Source: Thalassia testudinum
Lineage: Eukaryota > Streptophyta > Magnoliopsida > Alismatales > Hydrocharitaceae
Direction of reading: 5' to 3'
DNA: 64,000 bases
Assembly: GCA_037157565.1 (NCBI GenBank)
Contig: JAZHRO010000050.1
Coordinates: forward strand, 40,220,501 to 40,284,500
The notes under the pieces are model-generated. The model did not search any database and was not told the origin of the DNA. It was given only the letters and a program-made list of their open reading frames with translations. Of this stretch, positions 47,001 to 58,368 are shown in pieces. Position 1 is the stretch's first letter. Each line of letters begins with the position of its first letter. The position numbers and the translations under genes are program-made.

Positions 47001-47783
47001 GAGCTTGGACTGGAGCTAGCAGCTGCTGAAGAGGGTGGAATGGAGCTACTCTAGCTGGCTCAGCTTGCTGGTTCTTTGCTGTCTACCAAGCCAAGATAAA
47101 GTTAGCTGGCTTCCACTAAAATGAGCTAAGGTGAGCTGGGTCTGGTGCTCCCAGGGAGGATCAAGCTGGTTGAGGAAGCTAAGGTACCTTAGCTCAACTG
47201 AATTGAGCTAAGCTGAATCCCTGGGAGCTAGACTTGAGCTTCCTAAGCTAGAATGAAGTCATCTTTAGCTTGCTGGAGTTGAGTGGAGTTGGATGTTGTT
47301 GGACCTGAGTTGGGGTAGACTCTAGTCAACTCAACTAAGCTAGCTAAAGCTCCCTGTGGACTAATGGGAGCTGAGATGAGCTAGACTCAGCTAAGTTGAG
47401 CTGGATCTGAGCTGACCTGAGCTAAGGTGAGCTGAGATGAACTCTCTTGAGCTGCCATTTAGTTGAGATAAGCTGAATGGAGCTAGGATGAGCTAACCCT
47501 AGTCTAAGTGAGCTGGCTTCCAGCTATGGTGAGTAGGATCTAGCTGAGTTCCAGCCAGTCTAAGCTTCTTCACCAGTTGCCTTCCTGAGTGCTAGGGTTC
47601 TTGGAATCTGTATATCTATTCATCCCTAACACTCACAAAAACACATTAAAAGGACAAGAAAAATGCAATGCATGCCTATCGTATTTTATGACTAAATGCA
47701 ACCAAAAAACTTGTTTGCAAAGCAAAACCGTAAGAGCTAGGATTATTTTAATTCAAAAGATTGATGATAAGCTGCGTTTATCT
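44022..47783 (-). repeat. Element B 5' LTR with an embedded C-type LTR
   Basis: 3762 bp, matching 14257-14792 and 33532-35284. It includes a solo copy of the C LTR (44555-46067) at the same internal position where the full element C sits in the other LTR. TATAAAAA (minus) at 46426-46433, and the AGCT-rich U3 at about 46900-47550. The last base is T instead of the expected A. Confidence 0.85.
44555..46067 (+). repeat. solo C-type LTR inside the B 5' LTR
   Basis: Starts CGATGTAAGC after CTCTT and ends CTCGACCA. It is about as diverged from each of the other two C LTRs as they are from each other. TATAAAAG at 45351-45358. After its end come ATGAGG and then CTCTTGCTCC, so the 3' flank repeats more of the upstream sequence than the 5-bp duplication seen around the full element. 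Confidence 0.75.
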
Positions 47784-48673
47784 GGTATTTGCGAAATTGG
47801 ATACCCAAACCTTTGAAAGGTTTGCATGGCCTTTTGAGAAAGACTTAGAGCCCAAGGAATGGCTCAAATATAAGGTAACTTCCCAAGGAATCTTCGGTTC
47901 AATTTTGGGAGAGATTGATTGAGAATCGAGCAGGAAATCCTCGCTCAAAACTCGACGGTGAAGGTTTAACCTTCCAAAAATGGTGTAGGGACCTATTTCT
48001 GGAAACTATGACAAAGTTACGAAACTTTTTGTAACGATTTTGAAGTTTAAGGGAATGTGTGATATAAAAGAATCAAACAGGACCAAATTGCAAACTACGT
48101 CAAGACAATCTCAGATTGGGCCTAAATTTTGTTACAAGCCTAATATGGACCTTAGGAATACAATGGTTAAGTTGGATTTTGGTTTTTACCAAGTTTGACT
48201 TGGTAATTTATGCAAAAACCCAAATTAGGGTAAATATCTATCAACGACTCTATTTGGGTCAAGACAGGTTCTGATGGTCAAATTGAAGGCACCAAACATT
48301 AGAGAATATTTTTCTATGAATTTTACAGGATTTGGGTGAATTTTATCTTGATCAGAACCTCAGTTAATTAAGTAGGTCAGTTTTTAGGGTTTAAGAAGTC
48401 ATTTAATTCTCAAAACATGCGAAAACCCTTTTTTGTCTGTTCTAACCACTTTGCCTTGTAGGACCATTTGACCCTTAATTAACCCTTGGGAAAACCCATG
48501 GTTGTTCTACATTCAAGATATGTTGGTAAAATTATAGTTTTAGCCCTATTTTCTTATCTTTCCCTCAAAATGATTATGTAGTGACTCAGGGCTCTCTGCA
48601 GTTATGTCGGAGCATTTAATGACTTAATTAGATTAAATTGAGCTAGTTATGGCTAATGATAGTGTTCCCATCA
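47784..48673 (-). repeat. Element A/A2 shared LTR, second part
   Basis: Begins with the right GGTAT of element B and continues the LTR left at 14256. It matches 3345-4250 and ends CCCATCA at 48673, followed on the minus strand by the A2 PPT CATGGGGCTA. Confidence 0.85.
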
Positions 48674-50485
48674 TAGCCCCATGTCTAGCTTTTGCTAGTC
48701 ACTTAGCAAAATCTCATGGAATTAACTTTAATTCTAGACCACATGCTTAGATTTTTGCTGTGTGCTTTCTTTTGTGGATTAGGTTAGAATGCCATTAATA
48801 GGCCTAGATGTACTCTAGTACCAACCAAGATCTGAACCTGACTAGCTCTAGCCTCAGTCCTCCGCGAAGGTTTCTAAGGCCAACAGGAACTAACCTAAGG
48901 TTCATTGAACTCTGCAGTTAAAGCACTCGTGCTTGTAACATGTTTTAGCCCAGGTTCAGTTTGCAGTGCATTTTTGTAAGAGAGAGACAGAGGAACTTTT
49001 TCTTTGTTGGAGAGTTTTCTCTCCCTTTTCTTTCTTTATTTTTAGCCTCAGATTGGCTTTACAACATGGTCTGTATCATATTCCTAGCTCCTACCATCAA
49101 TCATCATATGGTCCCTGGTAATCAATGCTTCAAGATAGCACCACCCATGGCAACCCCCACAACCCTAGTTTTCAAGATTTCGGGATAATCCCACCCATGG
49201 TGTTCTGTACTAGCATATGGTGCTTACATGCCCTCAATAGGATATTTAAATATCCGAGGAGACAACCACCGAGGAGATGATATGTTATTACGTATCTTCG
49301 AGGAGAATTTCCCACCTCTTCACGCTAGGAACTCTTCCAAATCAACTTGTGTTGATCAGTTGCTCCTAATCTAGGTAGCTTTTTCAGAACAGAATTAACG
49401 CATTTGCATGATTTTGATAATTAAGTGCACTGAACCCGACTGTGTGTTGATTGGGGTGCTTAGGTTATCGAGTCCTACAAACCAGAGGTCAGTTAACAAG
49501 GCTGAATAATCCCTAAGCCTTAGACCTAATACTTAAGCTTCGCATTTTTCCTAACCTCTTGAAGACTATCCTGATCTTAACAGATACTTGAGCTTTTAAG
49601 CTTAAAATCACAACCCAAGAGGCCTAAGATTAGCGTTCATACTAATCTCTTTTTATCTCTTAGCACCTTTTGCCTTTCATTTTCTTTCTTTTTTATTTAG
49701 TCTAGAACTGAGTCAATTCATTAATCTTTTACTAATGACTATCTCTTATTTTCTTTTCAAATTGTGCTCCTTTTTGACATTTGTATCACCTCCCTTTATC
49801 TCCTTCAAATTGATTCACTCAAAATTTCCTCCCTTCTCCATTTTTTGTTCTTTTTCAATTTTTTATTTTTTTGGGTTTTGGAATATGTATTTTTTTTTAT
49901 GAAATCCTTTCTTGTGAAGTGATTCTCACAGCATTTTGCACTTCAATATTCCCCCAAGCCTACAATTTGCAATGTCCTCATTGTAAATTAGGTGGGTTCG
50001 AATTCAGCATAGTTTGTACATTAGAGTAGGTTTTGGGTGGTGGATGCGTCGGGGTGACTATTGCGGACGATTTCAAGATCAGGTACGAGTACTAGAGGTG
50101 GTGTCGGCCGTTCTAATGGACGAACCCTAAAGTGCAATATGAGTTTAGCATAGGATGTGTCACGAAGGGTTTCAGGTTTTTTTCAAAAAGATGATGGGTT
50201 GCCTCCCGTTAAGCACTGAGTTTAACGCCATCAGCTGAGCACAATGAGCTCAGGGAGAATGGAGGGCAAAAGACACCACAGCCAAGTTTGAGTTAGTAAA
50301 TTCGATGAACGGTTTGAGTCTCTGACTATTCACTACAAAAGGTGCAGAATCAGGACTGAGTTCGTAATTTCAATGGCTCCATTTCCAAAGATTCGCATCA
50401 CCAAGAATTTTCCAATCCATTTTGTTCTGAGTTATCCTGGGAATAGTTTGAGTTTGGCATCAAAGAGTAGTACTTTTTGACCAGG
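48674..50485 (-). mobile_element. Element A2: 3' internal part of a second A copy in tandem
   Basis: Aligns with 4251-6070 of element A throughout: PPT, hairpin (48690-48711), stem-loop GGTGCT-ATCTTGA-AGCATT (49124-49142), structured block (49219-49267), CAATGTCCTCATTG (49970-49983), and the decayed C-terminal pol region up to 50485. It is cut there by LTR H. Only the pol end is present, so no enzyme is encoded. Confidence 0.8.
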
Positions 50486-51309
50486 TGATTAGCCCATATT
50501 TGTGGGCTATTTAAGTATTTAAGTGCCTCGACATTAAGTTAATTTTAACATTTAGATAGCATACCTTAGGATGTAATTAAATTAATTCATATTTTTAGCT
50601 TAAGTGCATAATTCATCTGTTGCATCCATTTCTAAATGCATTTAGAATTATCTTAGAATTGCATTCATTTAATTAGTTAACCAATTAGGTGCATTGTATG
50701 CATTATTTTAAGTTAACATAAAAGTTAAGGGATTGTGTATCAATAAAGAATAATATTTTATTATAGTTTTATTCCTCTTCTATGAGTAACGACTACATTT
50801 CTTCCTCTAGCTGCCGCATTGAAGATCCCAGTCAAGGAAGAATGCCAGAAGTGGATCTAGTCTCCTCGACTAGGATAAGGAAAAGATGGAGGTTGCCATG
50901 CTCCTGGAGACACCGCCCTACTCCACCATTGTGCACTCCACTCCACCACCATGGTCTCAACGGTCGAGCCTTACCACACCTTGGGCTGGAGGAGTGACAT
51001 GCTGCCATGCCAAGCCGGCAAGCTCGGCCACTTACCATGAGCATGTGCCTCATCGGTCACGCAAGGAATTCCTTTCTTCTTTCTCTTTATTCTCTCTTTT
51101 CTTTTCTTTTGCATGATACTATTCATCATCACCTTCATTACTCTATTTGCAGGCAACAACGAACCCAACACCACCATCACACGAAAGCAGTCAGCAATGG
51201 CTGACCTCTCCTCTAGACCGTGCCACATCCCCACACGCAGCAGCAGCCACGCTCCTCTCGCTACATACTGTGCCTCACTACACATGCAGGTGGTTGAACT
51301 TGAATAGGT
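50486..51309 (+). repeat. LTR H: D-like LTR, interrupted by element E
   Basis: TGATTAGCCCATATTTGTGG and the following 330 bases closely match the start of the D LTR; similarity fades in the GC-rich part. It lies in the A2 pol end, with CCAGG (50481-50485) as the candidate left duplication. The LTR does not reach its end before element E begins near 51310. Confidence 0.7.
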
Positions 51310-53518
51310 TGTGTTAATAAGGTGAAATTATAGCTGAAGTGAGTATAGTGGTTAACCTAAATAGAGTCTAACCATCTTTCACGAAATTTTTTTACCTGGC
51401 CTACTTAATTTTATCTTGGTCACTTTTAGGCCCAGGGTCGATCTCAGGGAGGCAGGGATTAAAGTTGAAGAAGTTTCTACGCCTTTCCCAAAACATATCT
51501 CTTCTGTGCCTTTATTATGTTTTTTGTTTTTTTTTAATTTAAGAATTTTTTATTGATAATATTTTCCTTGTGGCACACCCTAAAAATCAGGTCCTTGGCT
51601 TTGAGCCAAACTGTTCTTGGCTTTGAGCCAACTTAGGGATTCCAAAAGAACTAGCCCTGCTATTTGTAAGACCGAGTACCTGCAAGACAAGGATTATCTT
51701 TTCTCTTTTACTCTTTTTTTCTTATCTTTTCAATAGTAGGAAACAAGGGAGAAATAAAAACAAGATATGTTGCTTATAGAGAAATAAATATAGTCTATAT
51801 ATATAGATATATATATATATAGGGGTGGGGGTGGAAGTGGAAATGGCGTGTAGCACAGTATCGAGTTGGTCCATGTCTAGTAAGACGCAACCAACAAGAT
51901 GAAGTGCTACGTAGAGTGTAGGATGGATGTGTGGTAGCATGTGCGGAGGCGCTTGCTTTACGCGGGTATCGGGGAATATCAGCAACTGGTGTAGATATTC
52001 CCACGATATAACGTGTGGTGGAGTGACTAGTGCAAGGGCGTATGGATACAGGTAGGTGATGAATATATTTATTTGTGTATATATATATATATTTATCACT
52101 ATATAGATATATACATATATATATGGTAATATATATATATATATGTATATGTATATATATATAGATATATATATGTATACATGTATGTATATATGTATAT
52201 ATGCATAAAGATATATATATGTATATATATATATATATATTTGTATATATATTAAGGTATATAAGTGAGTGGATATATATATATAGGTATGTGTAGGTGT
52301 GTACAAGTGAGTGTGTGAGTGTACAAATGTGTGTGTATGAGTGTGTGTGTGCATGAGTATGGTGTGTCGTTGGCGGGTGTGTGTGAGAGAGAGAGAGTGC
52401 ATTAAGTCATCTTGCTGGAGTGTCCGTCGTCTGGTGGCCAAGGCACGCGCAGGTGCACAAGGGCTGCACAGGAGCTAAAGGGAACTCGCGTGCTGTCGTC
52501 ACGCGGAGGCGGGTGCAGGAGTGTGAGAGACAGCGCAACGCAGCGCACTACGTAGCGTCGCGCACTACGCTGTGGGCGGGAACGGGTCTAGGCGTAGACA
52601 CAGGAACGCGCGCACATGACTGGCTCGAGGCGATCACGAGGAGGAGAAAGAGGGTGTGGTGACCGGATAAGTGAGAAACAAACCGGTCACCGCACTATAG
52701 CTACAGTTCTGCGCTGAGAGGCGTGAACAGTAGCTACAGTGCTGCATAGAGTGGGCGGCTGGTTGCAGCCGGTTTTGTGTGCGTGGGTGGGCTGGAAGGC
52801 GCCTACGCACATGGAAAGAGCTCGTGGAGGGCTTGCAGGGGCGTGCGCAACGGCTGGCGAAGCAGTGGACCAGAGTTGCTGCTACTGGACCTCCGGAGCT
52901 TGAAGCTCTGATAATGGTGGCGAGGGTGTTTTGCAGTGAAAATAGAGGGTGAAACCACCACGCCCACCTGCTCTCGGAGGAGCTGGGCGGTGGTGGAACT
53001 CATAGTGGTGGTCGTGGGTCAACTGTGAGCTTGCTCCTGCTCGTAGTGTGTCTCTTCAGTGAGAAGAGATACTGCATATGGAGGGGAAGAGGGGAGGAGA
53101 TTGGCCTGGAGGAAGGTGTCTACCAGTGGTGTCTGTTCCCGGCTCTCCTTTGCACAAGGGAGAGGGCGAGGATATTTAAAGAAGGAGATGCATGCCACTG
53201 CCATGCTGCTGGCAGAGGAACTCCAGCCATGCTGTTGGCAAAGGAATGCAACGAAGTGGTGCATGCTGCATGCCTTGAGCCATGCGAGGGAGAAGAAATT
53301 CAAAGTCAAAATGAAAAAATGAGAATGGTGAATTTGCAATGCAACCCTTGATGAAGACGTTAATTACATGGCCAATTATTCGCATTATCCTCCCCTCTCA
53401 AATAAATTCATGCAAGTGTCGATTTACAAATGCAACTATTGCTGCATAAGTTGCAATGGTAGTGCTAGGAAATAACACAAGATGGCGTAATTACTGGTGT
53501 ATTTTTGCTGTGCAATCA
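51310..53518 (-). repeat. Element E 3' LTR
   Basis: The right end is firm: TGCAATCA followed by the PPT complement TACCCCCATGCC. The left end is estimated at TGTGTTAATAAGG (about 51310), because the conserved LTR-end motif (GGGTCGATCTCAGGGAGGC, 51436-51454) lies about 100 bp inside, as in the other families. It contains a long TA/TATG microsatellite (51790-52400). No second copy is in the window. Confidence 0.65.
51790..52400. repeat. TA-rich microsatellite and GT tract in the E LTR
   Basis: Long runs of TATATA with TG and GA interruptions, followed by GTGTGTG and GAGAGA tracts up to about 52400. The 239-codon minus frame here (52441-51722), rich in Tyr, Ile and Thr, is translated microsatellite. 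Confidence 0.9.
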
Positions 53519-54848
53519 TACCCCCATGCCTATCTTTTGCTAGTCCCTAGTAAAACATTTTGTACTATATTTAGAAATGATCTTAAGCTGAAGATTTTCT
53601 TCTGAGGTGACATGGGTGTGTTTGTTGGATATTGTGAAAACCAATTGTAGAGAAGACTACTAGTACTTTAAGTCTTATGTGACATAGACCATTTCTCGAC
53701 TAACCTGGACTCTTGATATTTAAACCTTAAGTATGATTTCCTGGACTCAGAAGGTTTTTGCCATACTCGAGAGCTCAAGATATTATGGTTTGTTCATAGT
53801 GAAGGATCAAGACTGACCAGATGAACATTAAGACTCAAGCCTAGGATTTCATGAATCTTTAACTACAGGTTGGTCCCAGTTTCAGCTCATGTTTTCAGAT
53901 TGACCCTTGAAAAGATGACGGAAAACTCAACCCTCATTTTTTCTTTTGTGGCTTAAAGAATATATGGTAGAAACAGGGTATTTGTAACTTTGCCCTGAAA
54001 CACTTTGAGGAATTTACAAACATTTGCGAGATATACTGACTTATTTGCACTTTTTTTTTTTTTTTGAAACAAGTATCAGTATATCTCTTACAACTTTATT
54101 TGGAGGAGCACACTTTTTTTTTTGGTGGGAGAGTTTCTTTTTGGTTGAAAGAGTTTCTCCTAGACACAAGACTAAAGCCTGGGATAAAAAGTCTACCTGC
54201 GTGCGTAGGTAAGGACTCCACCTTCCCTAATGAACACTAGGGTTGGATTCTAAGTTCACCTGGTCTTTCTTGAAATGTGTAGTGTGAACCAAGATTACTT
54301 AGGCTCTCGAGTAGAAGCAAACCAACGGATCCAATACTGATGTCTCAGGTACAAGAATACATCCTTAGGAGAAATTCCGATCTTTCTTATCAATGCCCAA
54401 GTGAATTAAGCCGAGCCTGAGCGAATCAAGCTTCTGTGGCTTGAAAAGTCTTCAAATCAGTGGTTGAATATGCATAAACACTTATTGTATTTTTGTTTCA
54501 ACCTTCAGATCATTACTAAACACCTTTTTTTTTTATGTACATATTTATAGATGGATGGAAGCTGCATGATGCCATATAATACCCAGATCCTATAGATGCC
54601 TATCCACCCCCCGATGCCAAACGATGCTATGTCCTCTTATGCATGTAGGGTAGAGGAAGGTCCAAAGATCGGGGAGCGAGAGCAGAGGTGCAGGGTATAT
54701 AGCAAGGTGGTAGGGTGGGTGGATGGTGGGTGGTGAAGTGAAAATGTGCGAAGTGAAGTGTATGTGACAGTGGAGGAGTGCTGCTGGGGTACCTCCCAAC
54801 GAGCGCTGAATTTAACGTCCCCAGCTAGACTGAGAATGAGGCACGAAA
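53519..54848 (-). other. Element E PPT and 3' noncoding region
   Basis: Minus-strand PPT GGCATGGGGGTA (53519-53530); hairpin TTTTACTA/TAGCAAAA with one mismatch (53535-53555); and a decayed pol-end motif near 54605-54642 (CCCCCCGATGCC and ATGTCCTC on the plus strand). I did not find the 6-bp stem-loop here. No env-like frame; 54590-54799 has no motif. Confidence 0.6.
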
Positions 54849-55830
54849 TTAGTTACCCTCTAGCAGGGCAACAGTTTCTCCAATAGGGGTAGGTTCATGA
54901 GTAAGATAAGGTTTTAAACGCTACCCATTGACCATAAATTTATGCCCAGATTTGCGATCTTCAATTTCAATGGCCCCATTGGGAAATGGTCTCAAGACTA
55001 GGAAGGGACCAGTCCATTTGGACTTCAATTTCCCAGGAAAGAATTTGAGCTGGGCATTGTAAAGCCAAACTTACTGAGATGGCTCAAATTCCTTCCGCCG
55101 AATTCGGCTATCGTGAAAAGGCTTAGTGCGTTGCTTGAAGGTTAAGGGAGAATCATAGGCTTCACGACGGAGCTCTTCCAGCTCTTGGAGTTGGAGTTTC
55201 CTTTCTCGACCACATAGGTCTGGGTAGAGGTTACATTGGCGAATTATCCAATAAACGCGGTGCTCCAGCTTCACGGGCAAATGACAAGCCTTCCCGTAAA
55301 CGATTCTATAAGGAAACATACCTAGGGGAGCCTTGAAGGCGGTCTGATACACCCAAAGTGCATCAATTAGCATGTCGAACCAATCCTTATGGTCAAGCCG
55401 AACCGTTTTCTGGAGAATTTGCTTGATTTTTCAGTTCAACACCTCTGCCTGGCCGTTCGTCTGAGGATGATACAGAGATGCGATACGATGGTGGACTCCA
55501 TATTTCCTCAGAAGTGCCCGAAAAGAAGCATGGGTAAAATGGCTTCCGCCACCCGAGATAATGGCTCGAGGGATCCCAAAGCATGCAAAAATGTGGTCTT
55601 TGACAAATCGAGTGGATATGACATGGTCAGCATAGCGCGTGGGAATAGCCTCGATCCATTTCGAAACATAATCAATAGCAACGAGGATGTATTCGAAGCC
55701 ATTGGAAGGAGGAAAGGGACCTTTGAAATCAATTCCCCAAAAGTCAAAAATTTTAGCAGCGAGGATGGGTTGCAAAGGCATCATGTCACAACGTGACATT
55801 GACCCTAACGATTGGCACCTAGTGCAATGT
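54849..55830 (-). pseudogene. integrase, element E pol (decayed)
   Basis: Minus strand. MSRCDMMPLQPILAAKIFDF and [39 protein letters not shown] (55799-55431), YHPQTNGQAEVLN, then WVYQTAFKAPLGMFPYRIVY and HLPVKLEHRVYWIIRQCN (55373-55071), ending LKPYLTHEPTP and a TAA at 54849-54851. The second catalytic Asp is lost: the usual SDGG reads SGGG near 55555. In-frame stops separate the segments. Confidence 0.85.
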
Positions 55831-56716
55831 TTGGCATAATTGTGTGCATCCTAGTGAAGGGAGGTCTAAAAGAAACTGCACTGCAACACCTTGGCTGCAG
55901 AAGGATAGCACACTGGGGAATTCGCTATCAGGAATACAGCGACGGATGATCTGATCCACACCTATTCGAAAAAGAAGTGGATTATCCCAGAAATAAAACT
56001 TTGCTTCTGCAATGAGACGCTCACGCTGGTTTTTAGGCCAGCCACGTGGAAGGGAACCAGAAGCAATGTAATTGGCAATGTCGGCATACTAAGGTCCACT
56101 TGGCACATTAATTGCCAATAGGTGCTCATCGGGAAAAATCTCATTAATCGGCATGGTAAGTCCAATGTGGTCAGGGTCCAGTCTAGAGAGATGATCAGCC
56201 ACAACATTCAGGGCTCCGGCCTTATCGCATATCTCAATGTCAAATTCTTGGAGCAGAAAGATCTAACGAATCAATCTAGGCTTGGCATCCTTCTTGTGCA
56301 TGGGATGGCGAATGGTCGCATGGTCAGTGAATACAATAACATGTGAGCCCAGAAGGTAAGAGTGGAATTTCTCCATCCCAAAGATGACCACCAGTAGTTC
56401 TTTCTTAGTGGTTATATAATTATGCTGGGCCTCGTCCAACATCTTACTGGCGTAGTACACCACGAAGGGGTGTCTATCGCGTCTTTGTCCCAGGATGGCT
56501 CCGACTGCAAGGTTGGAAGCATCACACATGAGTTCAAAGTCGAGGGACCAATCTGGTGGCTGGAGAATAGGGGCCTTAGTGACAGCATCATGCAACTACG
56601 TGAATGCTCGTATGCAGTCGGGGCCCATATCAAAGGGTACGTCGGTTGATAGGAGATGAAGTTAAAGGTCTAGAAATCTTGGAGAAGTCTTTGATGAATC
56701 TCCTATAGAAACCGAC
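55831..56716 (-). pseudogene. RT end and RNase H, element E pol (truncated)
   Basis: Minus strand. It begins within RT at [17 protein letters not shown] (56716-56660), where LTR G has inserted. RNase H follows: [54 protein letters not shown] (56595-56263), VVADHLSRL near 56180, then the linker WPKNQRERLIAEAKFYFWDN (56050-55980) and an eroded zinc-binding end near 55880. The RT active site lies outside the visible part. Confidence 0.82.
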
Positions 56717-58317
56717 TGATGAGAACCTCATCATGAGCCATAACTAGCTCATTTTGACCTAATAAAGAGAATAAAAGCTCCTACATGACTTAGAAGAGGG
56801 CTTAATTGGAGGAATAAGTGTTCTGAGAAGAAAACATGAAATAAAGGTTAAAATTGTAATTTTACCAGTGCAGCACATAAACAGAATTTCTCAGAGATAG
56901 AGCATAGGTCAAATGGTCTGAATAAGGTATAAAGTGGGTTGAATCAATCAGAAATGGGTTCATGTGCAATCTAGGAATTAAATGACATTTGGTAACCCTA
57001 AAATTGACCCGCTTAATTCAACAAGGTTTCAGTCAAATAAACCCTCTAAAACTCATGGAAAAATATCCCCAAGGGTTTAGAACATTCAATTTGGCCTCTG
57101 GAACCTAGTTTGACCTAAATTAGGGTCCAAACTCATCAATTGACCTAAATTGGGTTTTTACGCAAAATGTTCATTTAAACGTGGTAAAACCTAAAATCCA
57201 ACTTCACCATTGGATTCCTTAGGTCCAAATTAGGTTTGCACCAAAATTTGGACCTAAGGGAAGGTCATCTTGACCTACTTTGCCAAAAAGTCCACCCAAT
57301 TACATTCTGGCCCCTAACTTTTGAAAACCCTTACGAAAACCCCCCCAACTTTTGTTGTCACTTTCTGCATTCCAGTCCCTCTTCCAGTGTAGCAGAAGAC
57401 CCATACTCCGGCAAAGTTTCGAGGAGGATTTCTCCTCGCTTCCCTAGGGAGCTGCTCTCAGATGTGAAAGGGGGGTTCCTTGAGAAGTTCCCTACAGCTT
57501 GAGCAGCCCCCCGTGCCCTGATTCGCACCATACCTCTCGTGCGAACGCTCGAGAGGTATGGGTGTTGTACCTGCGGTGACCACCAGTGAGAGCTTTGCTC
57601 ACCCTCCGTGCATCTAACCCTCTGCTTGCTCCTTTAAAAGCAACCCCAGGACCAGCCGCTTGAAGCAAGCTTGTCTTGGTGGAGAATCCCTCAAAATTTC
57701 CTCTCTTCCCTCTCCGGCAGGAAACCCACAAGCTCTGGTGACTACTTCTCCTTCTCATCGCTCTGCTGCCATACCAGCAGCAGAGTCTGCTTCGTCTCAT
57801 CTTCCTGCGTTGCGCCGCACCAAGCACACTCCTCCCTGCCCACTTCCACTTCACCGCTCTCTCCCTTTGGGTGTTTCTTCTCCGGCGACAATCAATACGA
57901 CTGCCCGCATCTCCAGCCCCCTTTGTCCCTGCAAGTAGGTTATAATTACTCCCCATCTTCCCCTCTTTCTTTTCCCCACATTATTTCATTCAAAACGACC
58001 CTCGACTGTCCCTGACCACCATCACCTTCCCCGTCTCCGACCACCCTCCGACGAGTTGCCCCCGTCGATCCGCAGCTCCACACAACTCGCCGACAGTCCC
58101 AGAAGCTCCGCCTCATCACATTGAACGCCCTCTGCCCCTCCATAGTCCCTCCGCACTCACTGAACACGCCACTGAACACACCCATCTTTCCGTCCACAGT
58201 ACTACCTTGGCATGCACGCCTAGGACGCCCCGCGGCCTACCGCACGGCTCAACACCTTCACCGTGCCACGGCGAAGGTTCCCCAGTAGTTTGATTAGGCT
58301 GAGAGGCCATATTCGTG
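56712..58317 (+). repeat. LTR G: A-like LTR inserted in element E, interrupted by F
   Basis: From 56717: TGATGAGAACCTCATCATGAGCCATAACTAGC-type start, homologous on the plus strand to the A LTR start (TGATGGGAATACCGTCATGAG), followed by matching AT-rich U3 to about 57300. CCGAC (56712-56716) is the candidate left duplication. The GC-rich part 57380-58310 contains frames (57492-57956, 57660-58015, 57946-58197) with no motif. It is cut by element F at 58318. Confidence 0.65.
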
Positions 58318-58368
58318 TGTTACGAACGCGTGCCCCGGACGTATTTTAAGACATCTGGGAGGTGGCCC

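Larger units (their letters stand above)
14257..47783 (-). mobile_element. Element B: old Athila-like retrotransposon with 3.8 kb LTRs, hosting C and D
   Basis: Minus-strand element bounded by GGTAT. Its 3' LTR (14257-35284) is interrupted by element C (14793-33531). Internal region 35285-44021, 5' LTR 44022-47783. LTR termini are TGAT...ATCA; the outer end at 47783 reads ATCT, one base changed. Gag, protease, RT, RNase H and integrase are recognisable but carry stops, frameshifts and active-site changes. The PBS is a diverged tRNA-Asp site. LTR-to-LTR identity is about 90% by eye, so it is much older than D. Confidence 0.85.
1547..48673 (-). mobile_element. Element A: old Athila-like Ty3/gypsy retrotransposon, split by element B
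   Basis: Minus-strand element with 3' LTR 1547-4250, internal region 4251-12469, and 5' LTR 12470-14256 plus 47784-48673. The two LTR parts rejoin when element B (14257-47783) and one copy of its GGTAT duplication are removed. LTR ends read TGATGGGA...TAACA on the minus strand. It carries a tRNA-Asp-type PBS, gag, DLGA protease, RT, RNase H and integrase without a chromodomain. Many stop codons and at least one frameshift make it non-functional. Beyond 48673 the sequence is not flanking DNA but the internal 3' region of a second copy (A2), so the element is one unit of a tandem pair. Confidence 0.85.
51310..56716 (-). mobile_element. Element E: Athila-like retrotransposon, 3' half
   Basis: Minus-strand 3' LTR, PPT, 3' noncoding region and pol end. 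Its RT is interrupted at 56717 by LTR G, so gag, PBS and 5' LTR lie outside the window or beyond further insertions. Several stops and one lost catalytic residue make it inactive. Pol sequence is distinct from A, B and D. Confidence 0.78.

Noticed and set aside
51722..52441. 239-codon minus-strand frame rich in Tyr, Ile and Thr
   Set aside because: It is the translation of a TA/GT microsatellite and has no protein-like composition.
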